64,000 bases of DNA, from assembly GCF_001638985.1 (NCBI RefSeq), contig NW_017265140.1, forward strand, positions 682,001 through 746,000, given 5' to 3'. Origin of the DNA: Phycomyces blakesleeanus NRRL 1555(-) (Eukaryota > Mucoromycota > Mucoromycetes > Mucorales > Phycomycetaceae). The notes beneath the pieces were generated by a model. That model was not told where the DNA came from, did not search any database, and saw only the letters and a program-made list of their open reading frames with translations. The first letter of the stretch is position 1; each line of letters begins with the position of its first letter. Of the stretch, positions 1 through 11,980 are shown piece by piece. The position numbers and the translations under genes were made by a program.

Positions 1-1305
1 TTTTTATTCGTATTTTTGATCGCCCAAACCTACCCATGTCAATAAAGCTGCAAATACCGATTGATTCAAGGATCAAAAGAAAATCCCAAACTAATACAAT
101 AAGATGCCTTGATAAATTGATTGCCCATAGTGACAGCAAGAAAGGAAACAAGATAATTCAGAGGTTCTGTTGCTTAAGATTTGTTTCTTTCCTAGTTACT
201 TTTAAAAAAGAAAACTAAGAAGCCAAAAGGATATATATTTGATTGTGATGTGTTTTGAAGAACCAGCATACATCCTAATGGATTTATAAATTATTATCTG
301 CGTCTAAAAGAGTGTTTTCTAATCATTTACTTTAGATTCTAAAATACACATATATATATTAATTCCCCCCTTTTTTTACATTCATTTATTTTATGGGATT
401 AAAGTATAGTATTATTTCTTCCCCTGTCATTTAAATTGTCAACTTCTTATTCCTCGGCCTCCTGTAAAAAGAAGAAGTAAGAAGCAATGGTAAACAAGGG
501 CAGGTTGTGGAGTCTCTGATTTTTATTTTGCTATATTTTGGGCTCCTACTTGTTTCTGGAATCCAAACCCTCGTGTTTCTTTATTAGTATTTAGGGTAGC
601 CAAATAACAACACTTTCAATAGTATAGCATATAATAGCTCAGAGATATATTATATAGAATAACGCTCTATAGTAATAATAATGGTGCTATAACCTGGTTA
701 ATTATCTAAACCAGCAGTTGTTTGCATTGTATTTTCATTGTATTGTATTGGTGTGATACAATGTACCTTGGTATTCCCAATAATCTATCCAGTCAAATGC
801 CCTTTCTCTCTCTCTCTCTCTTTAAACCCTTCCCCAGCAAACCCAAAAAGTCGTTGAGAATTTGTACTCCCATTGAACTGAAACTCCTAAATGAACGGCT
901 TTTTTTTGTATATTGTTGTTGTCGCTTACAGACCCCAGATACTATTGTTCTCTTTTATGTAATCTCCTTAACAGATATGAGCAGCATAACCTCTTCTCCT
1001 AACTCCTATTGTACTCCTTTTCTCCTGTCTCCGCATCCCCGCACAATCCAGAGATGTGGGGAAAAAGCAACAACGAATAAGAGAGTTTTTTCTTTTTATA
1101 TATATATATTTTGATGGAAGAAAGCGGTTGTTCAAAAGCCCAGAGGAGGTCAATTTATCATTAAAAATGTCAATCCCAAAGGCATGTGATATTTCTTCAA
1201 ATAAAATAAAATAATAATAATTCATAGAATGGATTCTCTTTTGAATCTCTCGTCCTACGTATTGTGGCTGCTTCACTACATTGGCAATTCCTACTTTATC
1301 TCATA
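1..1305. other. AT-rich spacer / 5' flank
   Basis: No supportable gene. The open frames here are short, low-complexity and without family features. A CT run (about 805-820) and mixed pyrimidine stretches up to about 1050 may belong to the promoter of the gene starting at 1306. Confidence 0.6.
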
Positions 1306-3459
1306 ATGTCCATGATTCCACCTCATTATACCGATCGCTATGTCGATCAGAGGTACAACAAAGCACTCATGATAGTCCAGAATTTACCTGCGTCCTCAAG
1401 TTTCCAGCCTACAAAAGAACAAAAGTTAGAGGTATGGCATGTCTGACAAGAGACCAATGTTAAACATAAAGCTATTTAGCTTTATGCGCTTTATAAGCAA
1501 GTTTCCCATGGATCCATCGACACACAAAGACCAGGAATATTCGATGTAGTAGGAAGAGCTAAATGGTAAAGTACCTAACAACTTTTTTCTTTCTTTCTTT
1601 TTGAGATGCCAAATGTCATGTGATCAGGAGCTAAATGGTGTTTTGATTCAGGGATGCATGGAAAAAATTAGAAGGCTTGAATGATCTTGAAGCCAAGCAT
1701 CGCTATGTTGATACGCTTTTGAGAAGCGCAACAGAGGTATACTGATTGACATACATTAAAAAAGAAGAAGAAGAACGTCGTACCTGATGAAAAAGGGAGT
1801 CCTTTAGGCATATAAAAAGCCTGTAAGCAAGGCTCAGGCCCAACAGATCATTCAGACATTCACTTCTATGCAGCCACTAGGTAGCCATGAAGAGGATAGT
1901 GATATGGGATTGGATCATGATGAAGGTACTACTACTACTTTTTTTTTTAAAAAAAAATTGGTTAGTTGGTTGGTTGGTTGGCTGGTTGAATTTTAGTAGA
2001 AGCCCAATGATTAAAAGAGGAGACTGATAGTATCGCAACGAACCCATACCCATACACAGAATCAAGCATTGCCTCTACAGATGCAGAAGAGCAGGCCTAT
2101 CTTCGAGATATTCAGCAGCAGGTGTCCACCCAACCAACCTCTCGCTCATCGTCTATGCGAGATTCTCTCGGAAGATCGTTTGAATCTCCCGTGATGCAAC
2201 CTACCTTATCTCGCTCACCATCTGTACGCACTCGTCCTCCCAGAAGACGATCATGGCAAGACAAACAGGCCATACCGATCCGTCCGCCTTCAGTAGCTTC
2301 TGTACAATCCCAAGCTACCAATAATGGTCAATCTGTCCGACGCCCATCTCGTTCGTCCGCTGTCACACCTGCTGCTACACCACGCATGCGACCTTCCTCT
2401 TCCGCTTCTCACGCAGCATCTAATGAACGTCGTGCCCAGCGTATAAGAGTAGGAAGAGCCGAACCCTTCTTTGAAGAAACATTTGACGCTAGTGTAAATC
2501 CATGGGTTCAGCAACCGGCTGGCCGTCGCTATAGAGCCCAGGATGGTCAGGAAAGTGAAGACAGTATCGAGGATGAACGTAGAGCTGACAGTCGAGCCCA
2601 ACAATTTGCTGAATTGGCAGCCGCACATGCTACTGCTCATGCTGCTTCAAATGCGAACGCAAATTCAAATTCAAATGCAAATTCAAAAACAAATACAAAT
2701 GCTGTGATTTCTAATGCTTTATCTGTTAAAAATACCAATACCCGCTTGTCTGCGCCTCTTCCGGAAGAGGAAACGTCTTTTCGGCTCCAATCTCCTCGTA
2801 TGGAATCAAGCGCTTCCTCTTCAGTCACAGCTACAGTAGGCATGGCGGGTATTCAAGAAGGCACGAGTGCGGGTACAGGCACAGGCACAGGCACAGGCAT
2901 GGGTATGGCTACACTTCATGATATGTCCAAGTCGAGTAGTCGACAATATGGCAGTTATAGACCCATGGAAAGAATACCCGAGCCTCATGTAACAACTGTT
3001 GGCCTTGGTCCAGCCACACGTCGTGCATTGGAAGCACTACAGAAAGAGATTGTTGCCTTAAATGGGAGAATTGACGGTCTACGACAAGAATTGGTGGAGA
3101 GAGAGATCACCGAACACAGCGCCATCCAAGTACCTTGAGCGACTCCCCAGGGATTAGCGGGAAGAAGCCTGTTAAAGAAAGTGAGAATAGCGGGGGAGAA
3201 GGATGGGAAGGATGGCGTTGGGTTCTCAAGGTAAGATAAATTAAATAAAATAGGTTTCTTTATCTTTCTGGTTTTGTGTTTGGTGTTTAATGTTTATGGA
3301 TTGTGTGTATTTATATAGGCAGCAGCAAAACACGCAGCTTTAAATATCGTAGTCGCATTTATCTTTATCCTTATCCTCTCCAGAAGAAGCGACTCAGGCC
3401 TTATAAATTACTGGCAGACCATTCGGTGGGCTATTAAAAATCAGAAGAATATTGAATAG
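1306..3459 (+). CDS. Tail-anchored acyl-CoA-binding protein, ACBD5/Atg37-like
   Basis: Exons inferred at 1306-1431, 1480-1565, 1652-1736, 1809-1925, 2018 to about 3130, then to 3230, and 3319-3459. The N-terminal ~105 residues form an acyl-CoA-binding (ACBP) domain: DRYVDQRYNKAL, then LYALYKQVSHGSID, GRAKWDAWKKLEGL and an AYKK ending. A long Ser/Arg- and Asn-rich linker follows, with an ACAGGC hexamer run coding Gly-Thr repeats, then a coiled coil (ALEALQKEIVALNGRIDGL) and a C-terminal membrane segment (ALNIVVAFIFILIL) before a basic tail. In the family this layout belongs to ACBD5/Atg37, peroxisomal proteins in very-long-chain acyl-CoA handling, ER contact and pexophagy. The start at 1306 is the Met just before the domain. 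Odd point: the coiled-coil frame stops at 3136-3138, while the frame coding EGWEGWRWVLK and the anchor is shifted. A weak GTCTAC donor at 3077 paired with the AG at 3150 would restore it at the cost of part of the coil. The function is family-based. Confidence 0.82.
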
Positions 3460-3657
3460 AAATTACATACATATACGCAAAAGAGAGAAAGAGAGCGAGA
3501 GAGCGAAACAATACAATACATGCATTACAATAAATTCTAAAGTTAATTCAATACAGTGTGCCCATTTATCCATAAACTGTTTAGCATATATATATGTGGT
3601 ATATGTATCAAATACTATTAAAAAACAAAAACAAAAAATTTGTCTCTATGCATATCT

Positions 3658-4451
3658 TTATGTCTCTTCCCAATGTTGATATCCAGGAATAGTTTGTGTA
3701 AGAGAATAGCCAAGTTGGATCATTTTGTCTTCTGCTGGGCTCACTCCGGCTGCCTTTTGCTTTGCAGAAAAGCTGTTCTGTGTAGGCGACATCCATCGGT
3801 GAACCTGTGACTGACATTTTGAATAAACTTGATCATTGCCTGAATGACCAGTTCCGTTCTCTATTCTCACTTGTTCCACACGGCAGCACAATGCAGCCAC
3901 AGGATCTCTTTTCATACCCGTGAACTCAATATTGCTCTGCTCTGCACTACCATCTGCTGGACTAAGCACAAGATCAGGTATAGGGCTATGAGATAAACTC
4001 TCCTGAGAGAGCTGGTACACATCATCCGTTGTCGACAGACCAAGAGATTGTAGCAGCATCTGGGCATCCGGTGAAAGAACATCCTTGGCCGGCTTACGTT
4101 CCAAAAGTCCAGTCCGCACCAAGGCCTCAAGAGCTTGACGACTATATTCTGTAGAAAGCACCTCATTATACATTGTGCGCCGACCACTGATCAAGTGTGC
4201 ACCGATGCATTGGGATAAAGAAGGTAGCAGAGCACTCGGAAGATTTCCGATGTCTTCAAGAGCAGATAAACCACATATGGTAACCCAGATAGCATCAATA
4301 GCAGGGTAGACGAGAGAAGCCATAAGAGTAAGATGACCATAGCGAATACGATCGTTTTTGGCCGTGACTTGAAGGGTCCAGGAATTTGGGCGGGTCTCTT
4401 TTATAATGTCCCGACTTTTGTAGATTCCGGATATATAATCATACGTCTAAT

Positions 4452-4482
<31 letters not shown>

Positions 4483-7400
4483 GTGTTATAGCTTGTCAGG
4501 ACCAAATAGTGATTTGTGGCGTGGCAGTATATGACTTACAGACTTAATGTCATCGTCTGTGATATGACGGTTCATAAGCTTAGAAATAAATTCATATCTC
4601 TCCAAGCACCTTTCGTCTGATCTTGGATGAGTTCCAAAAGAAAGGCAGGCGACAGCAAAGAGGGATTGGTTCATAAACATATCGCGAATCTAAAGACGTC
4701 AAATATATTAGAAGGACTAAAGTCAACATGAGGTTCTTATTTAGTTTCTTTCTCTTTACTTGGTTGGTGTGATAGGCTAACTGGAGAATATTGTCTGCGC
4801 GATTTGATATAGAGAAATATACGTCATCTCCTCTTGTCTCAATAGATATGATCTTGCGATGAGGATCTAATAGCTGTATGGAGTAAAATATGACAGTCTC
4901 CGGATCCTCTGTATCTATTTGTTGATACCAACAGGTATGTTAATAAAGATCAATGGACCACATTTACTAGCTAGCTACAAACCTTTCCAATCCAAATGAG
5001 CAAATTTATGGGAAAGAATCTCTGAACGAAGCCACATTAAGCTTTGCTTGACATCGTCTATTCAAGGTGTGTTAGTTTTTTTTTGGTGTTGTATATTTAT
5101 CAAAAAGAAAAGATAAAACAGTAATTACCTAATTTTACCACACTCCCTTCGGTCCGGCTGTGAAGAAGAATGGCTGCCACCAGAGAAAGCGGACTGATAA
5201 CCAAACACTCTTGTTGCCGTTGACTTATGGCTCCACTAACTTCCTTTGCCACCTGTGCAGGTTCGTAATCTCTTCTGAATAGCAATGTTGTAAGTAACTA
5301 AACCACCGCCTCCTGAAAATTATTGTTTATTATACCATTATTATTACCTGTCTTTTTCGTCCAAATATTCATTCAACTTCAATATCTTTCCAATACCAAC
5401 AAGGATTCGACCTTTTGCCCGTTCAACCTTGACAGGTTCTCCTTCTTTTAGTGATCGAGCTGCCTTTGCTTCACTTGGCAAGCGAACAGAAGACGGCTTA
5501 AAGTCACAAGATATATTTGGTTCTAGAGGACCGTAAAGATCCTGAGAGATCAATCGGGAAATGTCTGGGATGACTTCATAAGATAGATTTATGGGAACAA
5601 ATGCAATATCGTTCTTAATTGCCATAGACTGGGCTGTTTTGTGAATAGGTGAAGAAGATTGGTTCATTTCTAATACGGTATCAATAGCCATCTCAAGAAG
5701 GCCATCTTCAAAAGGCTGCTGGCAAAGGCCTGTTCTGGAACGAACTTTTTCCAAAGAAAGCAAGAGAGCATTGTGTTCCCGTAAAAGCACTTGGCTGTAA
5801 GCTGCTGTAACTGCAGTGGCAATATTAGTTCTTTCGGAAGGATCTCGTTTGACAAAAACAGTTCCAGAGAGACGAAGTAGGTCAGAAACAGGTCCCAGGA
5901 TAGCAAGCGCTGCAGTTCATGTAATAGTGTTAATATTATGCAAGATAGAGCACTATACCATTAAGTAGAAAAACAATACCTTCATCAACCATGATCGCTG
6001 GAACTGGTAATTCATAACGAATAGTAAGATACCATACGATTAAAGGATCCAGAACAGTTTTTGACACTGGAACATAAACCACACGTTTTCCATCGATCTG
6101 CCGTTTGATCTAAGCCATATCTTGTAAGTCATCGCATATATATATTTGAGAAAGAAAGTTTACCTCCTCCACATCTTCTGTTCTTATTTGTATACTACTG
6201 AACATTGTTTGAAAGAGGGTCTTTAAAAACGATCCCGCAAAGCAGACGTATGATAGCTGTGTGCGTTCCATCATCCGAGACAATATCTTTAAAGACTGAT
6301 CCACAACCTTTGCTGGCTTGATACCTGATCTTTCAGCAATCTACACAGAAATAAAATACGTAAAGTTCAAATTAAATATTTCTTTTATTTTATCTTTCTT
6401 TCTTCCTTTCTTTATTTCCTTTGTCATGATTTATTATATAATATTTTACCTGGTGAACTGCTTTACCAACCCGGTGATCATTCAATACAATTACTTTGAT
6501 TATTTCTGTCGTATCTATTCGCCGTGCCATCCATGGATCATTATCACTTTTTGCTAGTGACTCTAACAAAGTTTCTTTTTGACCGCACCAATCTTCTAGC
6601 CTGTCGTTCAAACACTCTACCCAATTTGCCTTGAGCTGGACTTTCTGTTGATAGCCAGCCACGTCCTCCAAAGACAATATAACTGTATCAATCATTTGTT
6701 GGATTCTCTGTCGGATTTCTTGCTCAGTATAAACCACACTTGAAATCTTCTCGTCAATCACACCACGCACAGTAGTAGTATAAAGCGCACAATCCCAGCC
6801 ATCGGCAAGACACAGAGTTCGTATTACAAATTGCTTTTGGCCAGATAATAGAGAACAGTGAATACCATAACATGCCTGGAGAAGATAGTTCAATTGATCT
6901 AACGTTCGGAAGCAGCGTAAATCCAGAGAAGGATCATCCCTTAGCTTGAAAGCTAATCTCTCAAGTTCAGTGCTATCGTGCACCCATTCTGACTTGAGAC
7001 TTCGCTCAATTACATGGCGCGTCTTTGTTGCCAATTCTGCCCACTGGCTTTCAGAAGGATGTCTTTCTCCAATACCAGGCGATCCTGCTCCATTTGTTTT
7101 TAATTTGCCGAGTGAAGGTCCAAGATAATAGCTGACCAAGAATTTGGCAGTAGACCAGGCAGTGTTTGTGGTAAAGTATTCGCCAGCAGGTAAAAGGGCT
7201 GTACCGGTCGTACGTTGCCAATAGTGCTGGAAGGTATTATAGACCTTGTACCAGTCCATTGGAGGCATTGTGCTAGTAGCAGATATCTGGTATATAATAG
7301 GAAATGTCTTGAGGTTTGGCTTGGGCATCTCTAGCAATGCGACTGGACTACCTGCAGTTGATAGTAAGGATCGTCTTCCTAGCTTTATGATTGATTGGCG

Positions 7401-8912
7401 GGCAGGTGGTGCAACTACAGGCTGGGCGAGCGGAAGGACAAACTCGGTTCCTGGAAAATCTAGACGAGGAAGAGTTCCTAGGATGGTTCTAACCACATAG
7501 TCTACAGGTACTATGTCTGCGGAACGATCACCTTGAGATGCCTTAACAAGAGGAACTCCGTAGCTGTGAAGAGCAATCCATGAGTTTACACCTGTCAGTC
7601 CGCTAGTCTTAAAATTTTAACCCCACAAATTAGTCGAAAGTTTTTATATATATCATTACTCTAAAAAAAACACATTTTATACAATCTTCCAAAAAATCTT
7701 TACCCATCCTGGAAAAGGTTCAAATGCGCTAGGACCTAACCAGCTGGCGCGAATGATAGCTATTGGCCACTGCTTTTTTCCTCCTTGCTTTTCTTCTTCT
7801 CGGTTAAGTTCGGCACGACGCAAGATAAGGTGTTCGGTCAATGCCTTTGTGAACATGTGCGTGGTTGGATACTGCTGCAGTATTTTCTTCAATAAGACAT
7901 TGCTCTCTAATATACATATACATATATACACATATACTTTGTTAGTCTGTTTTTTTATAGCATATAATAAAATAATTTAAAGGAAAAAAAGGGGAAATGC
8001 TGAGAAGTCTTGGCAAAATAATAATGAAGGTTAATGCAATTCGGGTTATATGTTTATATTGATTGTGAAGACCATCAAGAGATATTGTAATATCTAACTA
8101 CCTTGCTCGTCCATAGTAACTAATTTTTTTAACACTTGCTCTGGATCTCCTAGACCGAGATCGTAAACTTGCTCATAGATATTTCCCGGTGGCAGGTCCT
8201 GGTAAAGATGGATATTGGACATGTGGATAAAGGCACCTTTGAGATAAATATAAGCTGTGTGTTATAGTATATCGATGCCTTACATACTCATGGCTGGACA
8301 TTCATCCGCAAGATCCATCAATCGTAGAGTTGCCAATGCATTAATCTAATCAATACATATAAGAATTGACAGGCGGATACATGCTTTATATATATATAAA
8401 CTTGGCTAGAAATTTGGGCTTACTTCAATACTCCAGTCTAGTGTACACCCATATTCTGGAGACCCAGCGCAATGGATAACAATTTGGGTATCTTTGAGTC
8501 TGTTTCTATTATCAAATGAAAGGCCGAGATCAGGAGCCGAGAGATCGCATGCCATTGGAATCATCTTCTTCCTTTTGTCTTCAGGCATGTCTTTAAATGC
8601 CTAGAAATGAGAAAGTTTAAGTGTACAAGTTTTTTAAATATGTTCTTGGCTTAAGTCGATACTTGCCTTGGAGCTCACAATGTCGGCCCATACGCGATGG
8701 TCTGCTCCTCGTGGGTTTCCTGCTGATCCATTTGGTCTAACGAATAGGTAGATCGCATCGAGAACATGGCCATATGTGTACATGAGTTTCCACAAGACTG
8801 CCTTTCCGAGGAATCCAGTTGCACCAGTGATGAGGATAGTTTTGTTGGTATAGAACTGGACATTTGGTTGAGTTGTGGACTCTACGGATTGATACATCCA
8901 GTCGATCGTCAT
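3658..8912 (-). CDS. Fatty acyl-CoA reductase fused to DHAP/glycerol-3-P acyltransferase
   Basis: Fourteen exons, about 1,385 codons: 8912-8667, 8600-8424, 8345-8288, 8236-8102, 7906-7704, 7607-6450, 6340-6164, 6109-5980, 5909-5348, 5274-5129, 5057-4983, 4914-4759, 4689-4540, 4446-3658. Phases agree throughout, with about one base of doubt in the 4914-4759 exon. Residues ~20-500 are a FAR: Rossmann GATGFLG (30-36), THMFTKALTE (~221-230), FEPFPGW and DIVPVDYVV. One uninterrupted 386-codon exon runs from the FAR C-terminal region into the acyltransferase. Residues ~660-1130 resemble GNPAT/PlsB: VPVSKTVLDPL (motif I), LRLSGTVFVKRDP (motif II), LEKVRSRTG (motif III), VPINLSYEV (motif IV), then a PlsB-like C-terminal region. 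Known FAR and DHAPAT make the fatty alcohol and acyl-DHAP for ether lipids; a FAR-DHAPAT fusion is known in Tetrahymena. Odd: Tyr of YxxxK is His, His of HX4D is Ser, EGTR is EKVR, and there is no SKL-type C-terminus. Activity is therefore doubtful. The first intron uses a GC donor. Confidence 0.88.
4457..4483. repeat. 27-base homopolymer G tract (C on the transcript strand)
   Basis: Twenty-seven G in a row on the + strand. It lies inside intron 4539-4447 of the minus-strand fusion gene, between a branch-like CTATAAC and the acceptor TTATTAG, so it is read as the pyrimidine tract. Confidence 0.9.
8604..8666 (-). other. GC-AG intron (first intron of the FAR fusion gene)
   Basis: The donor reads AAG|GCAAGT and the acceptor TTTCTAG|GCA. 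Splicing joins VSSK to AFKDMPEDKRKK in frame. The nearby GT donor GTGAGC would also keep frame but would drop VSSK, which fits the FAR family pattern less well. Confidence 0.65.
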
Positions 8913-9683
8913 TGATGATTAGTTGTTTGTTCGGTTCAATGACAGGCAAAGGTTCGAGTTACTTTCACCCCCTCTCCTGCACTTTCAAATGCAGACCCTG
9001 CCAATAAGTAGTTTGCCCCGATCCGTCCAACGAGGTTTATCCCTTTTGAGCAATTTAATTCATAAAAAAAGAATGTTTTACTTATTTTTTGTGTTTTATT
9101 GTCCTTTCTTTCTACCTTTCTTGGTTGTGCAGAGAGAATTCTATTAATATAAACTTGTGCTTTACCACTTAAATATACATCTTCCGGAAATAATTGACAC
9201 ACTATGAAAGTTCCAGGTACATTTTATTGTTCTTTTCTATTGGCACGCTTTTAGAATTAAATATCGAACAAGATAACAGAGTATAATGGAATTTCCGTGA
9301 CTCACCCCTTGTCTTTTTATGATGATAATTAATAAGCGTTAGATAACAATTTTATTCTTTGATGAAGATGTATTGGCAAAAGGTAGATCTGTACAAGCAC
9401 ACGGGAGATAATATACTCTGTACAGTCAAAGGCATTCAAAAGCTCTTGCATGAAATACAAAAGAACATTGAAAGACCATATTTCTTTTCTGACTTACAGG
9501 CAAGGCAATAAGCACATGTATAACAAAAAAATACAAGTCGAGCCTAAAAATAATCTTAAAATCACAATCAAATGGTTCGCATTTATTATACTCATAGAGT
9601 CAAACAAGACATAGACACTTATTAGCAGATATAGGTTAATGAGATATAATATCTCCAAAGATGGTTAAATGAAGGTTCAAATC
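8913..9683. other. Spacer upstream of the FAR fusion gene
   Basis: Promoter side of the minus-strand fusion gene. C-rich CACCCCCTCTCCTG lies at about 8967-8980. No gene seen; ORFs at 8923-9202 are short and lack family features. Confidence 0.5.
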
Positions 9684-11493
9684 TTAGTTTCTGATTATTT
9701 GAACAATATTCTCATTGTCAAAGTGAGCCTTTGTGTCCAAGATTTTTCTGGAAATTGGGCACATCGTTACATTTGATGACTTTGAATGAACTTAAATTCA
9801 ATTACAGTAATTTATATCTGTCCGTACATTTTTTCTTTTTTTTTTAAAAAAGAACAAACTTAGTTCAAAAGTATAGAAGATTAAAGAGAAAAGGGACTCA
9901 TAATACTGTTACTTTCATCAAGCAGAACCTTATTCTCGATACAATTGACAATGAAAAAAGACTCATAAATTAGTAGCATTCGATTGATTCATTTTTTCTT
10001 AAAAAAAGATTTAATCCATGGATACGGGTTCAAATTCTGGCCTTTATTTTCATTAATTAATCTTTTTAATCTGTCCACACCAAGTTTATTTTTTATTTTT
10101 GCACCAATAATATCATAAAAGATTGAATCTTTCAGCACTTGTGGAACTTTGGTCCTCACTCATTGCGATACTTTTTTATCAGTAGTCCCATAATAGAATG
10201 AAGTTGCCTTGCATGCACCAAATTCAAAAGGCTATCCTTCACCAGAAACGATAGGGCCGACAACTCTAGTTTTGTTCCTGTTTCTTTTTTTCTTTTCATA
10301 AACTCATATTATGTTGCTCGTTTCCTTTTGCAACTGGAGATATTTGGCAGACCATCCCTATAAAAATTATCAATAAACCAGTAAAATATATTCGAGTCGA
10401 TAATTCAGCTTATTCTAGACATACCTTAGGCAATTAATGCAATTAATGTTATTATAGAAACTATCGATGAACAAGACCCATGTATAGCTATTATACTATG
10501 ATTCATCCTGATGTACCAGAAGATAATTATGATTTTTCGATACTTGTGTAGTCTTACATGTATTTTCTTAATCAGTAAAAGGACCCTTTGAAATCCATAT
10601 ATATATTTACTCACAAGGTCTTAACCGCATAACAAACACTCTCACCAAAGAAATTACAGTCATGTTTTTTGGTTTCTAATATCGGATAAACTGTACATTG
10701 GCTTCTTTATGCTATACCTTCCAAGAATAAAATTAAGCTAAATAGAATCAAACTTCATTTTCTCATAGATAACAGTATATATATAATCTAAAATAAAAAT
10801 AAGTAAAGTCTAATATATTGCGTGACTAGCGCGATTTTTGAATTTATTAAGCATATCTGCTAAAATAGTATGAACAACTCCTGGATTTTCCAACGCTTTT
10901 TCCATCACAACATGTAGAAACCCAGTATGACAGCTAGAGCTATATTCTTGGAATGTAAAAAAAAATGGTATCATGTTTTCCATTCCTTTTATAATACCAG
11001 AGGATTGAAGTGCTTGGACAAACAGTTAATATATATGCGTCTTGGTCTATATATGATGCTGATGCCAGAAGCGCTCAAAATCTTTTGATAATATCCGTAA
11101 TTTTTGAAAAGGAATTATATATCCCACTCTGATAACTCCAGTCTAGGAGACATATTTTTGGTTCTTTTATTTTTTGATAACATGAGTGATGGAACTGTAA
11201 GAAAAGATTTTACGAAAGGAAGGCAGATACAGTGTGGTTAAAAGAACGGTGTATTCCTGGGGAAGTGATGCTATTTTATCTTTTCAGAGCGAAGCATATA
11301 TAACAAAACAAGAACGGTATGGATTATGCAATTATCGATCACATTGAACATACTCTTCTTATTTCGTTCATCTAAAATATTCATCACTGACAATAATATA
11401 AGCTGTAGTACCTTGTGGAAGCTTCAATGGCTTAGCCTTATTTTGATTGCCAGCATTTGTTTTCATGAAGGGGCCAACCTTCGAGAAGCACTG
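9684..11493 (-). pseudogene. Decayed coding islands of an unrecognised protein
   Basis: Four stretches on the minus strand read like protein but are separated by stops and frame changes: 11493-11368 (contains QCFSKVGPFMKTNAGNQNKA and LKLPQGTTAYIIVSDEYFR, then stop), 11025-10810 (LFVQALQSSGIIKGMENMI, FLHVVMEKALENPGVVHTIL, then stop), 10299-10156 (starts with a Met; ELSALSFLVKDSLLNLVHAR) and 9764-9684 (PISRKILDTKAHFDNENIV, then stop). No family was recognised. An inverted-repeat element copy sits between the last two islands. I read this as one or more degraded genes; short orphan exons are the alternative. Confidence 0.35.
9852..10084. mobile_element. Degenerate short inverted-repeat element (copy 1)
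   Basis: The right end (about 10061-10084) is CTTTTTAATCTGTCCACACC followed by AAG, the same terminus as the copy at 60932. The left end (GAACAAACTTAGTTCAAAAG) is a weak match to GGACAAACTAAAAGTTCAAA of the copy at 26112. No transposase. Confidence 0.35.
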
Positions 11494-11980
11494 TTACAAA
11501 GGAAAGAATAAAGTTAAAAAGAATAATATTATACAACCCTCACAAGGAGTGTGTTTTGATAAATTGTATGATATATACATTATATCATTGATGGTAGAAA
11601 AAAAGTGTAAATTGTCATTCTTGTCCCTGAAGATCGTAATTTATGCAAAAAAAGAAGGATATTTCTGTCTATACTATAAAAGCTTTATTACCACACATTA
11701 TGTTGAAATAAAAACTGTATGAATATTCTATTTCAAAACAAAGAAGCTTGTGACGGGACCAGCCATGAGATATATATTTATTGTCGAACAACAAAATAAT
11801 ACACACATATATATGTATATATGTATTTAAAAATGAAGTGATATGTAAAGAAGTTAGAAGGGCAGCAGCAAATATATGTGGGTAAGGATAATTAATAAAC
11901 GAAAAGAAAAAAAGCAAAGGAGAGATACGAAAAAAAGGGGAGGGTAGGGAGGGATAATAAATGAAGCAATTATGTTCATT

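Noticed and set aside
35..218. 60-residue ORF at the window start
   Set aside because: No motif, no promoter, ordinary length for chance here.
4486..4680. ORF ending LFGPDKL taken as the end of the acyltransferase
   Set aside because: A GTAAGT donor at 4539 and in-frame continuation past the C27 intron show the gene runs on to 3658.
10024..10040. GGGTTCAAATTCTGG looks like a tRNA T-loop
   Set aside because: No acceptor, D or anticodon arms can be drawn around it.
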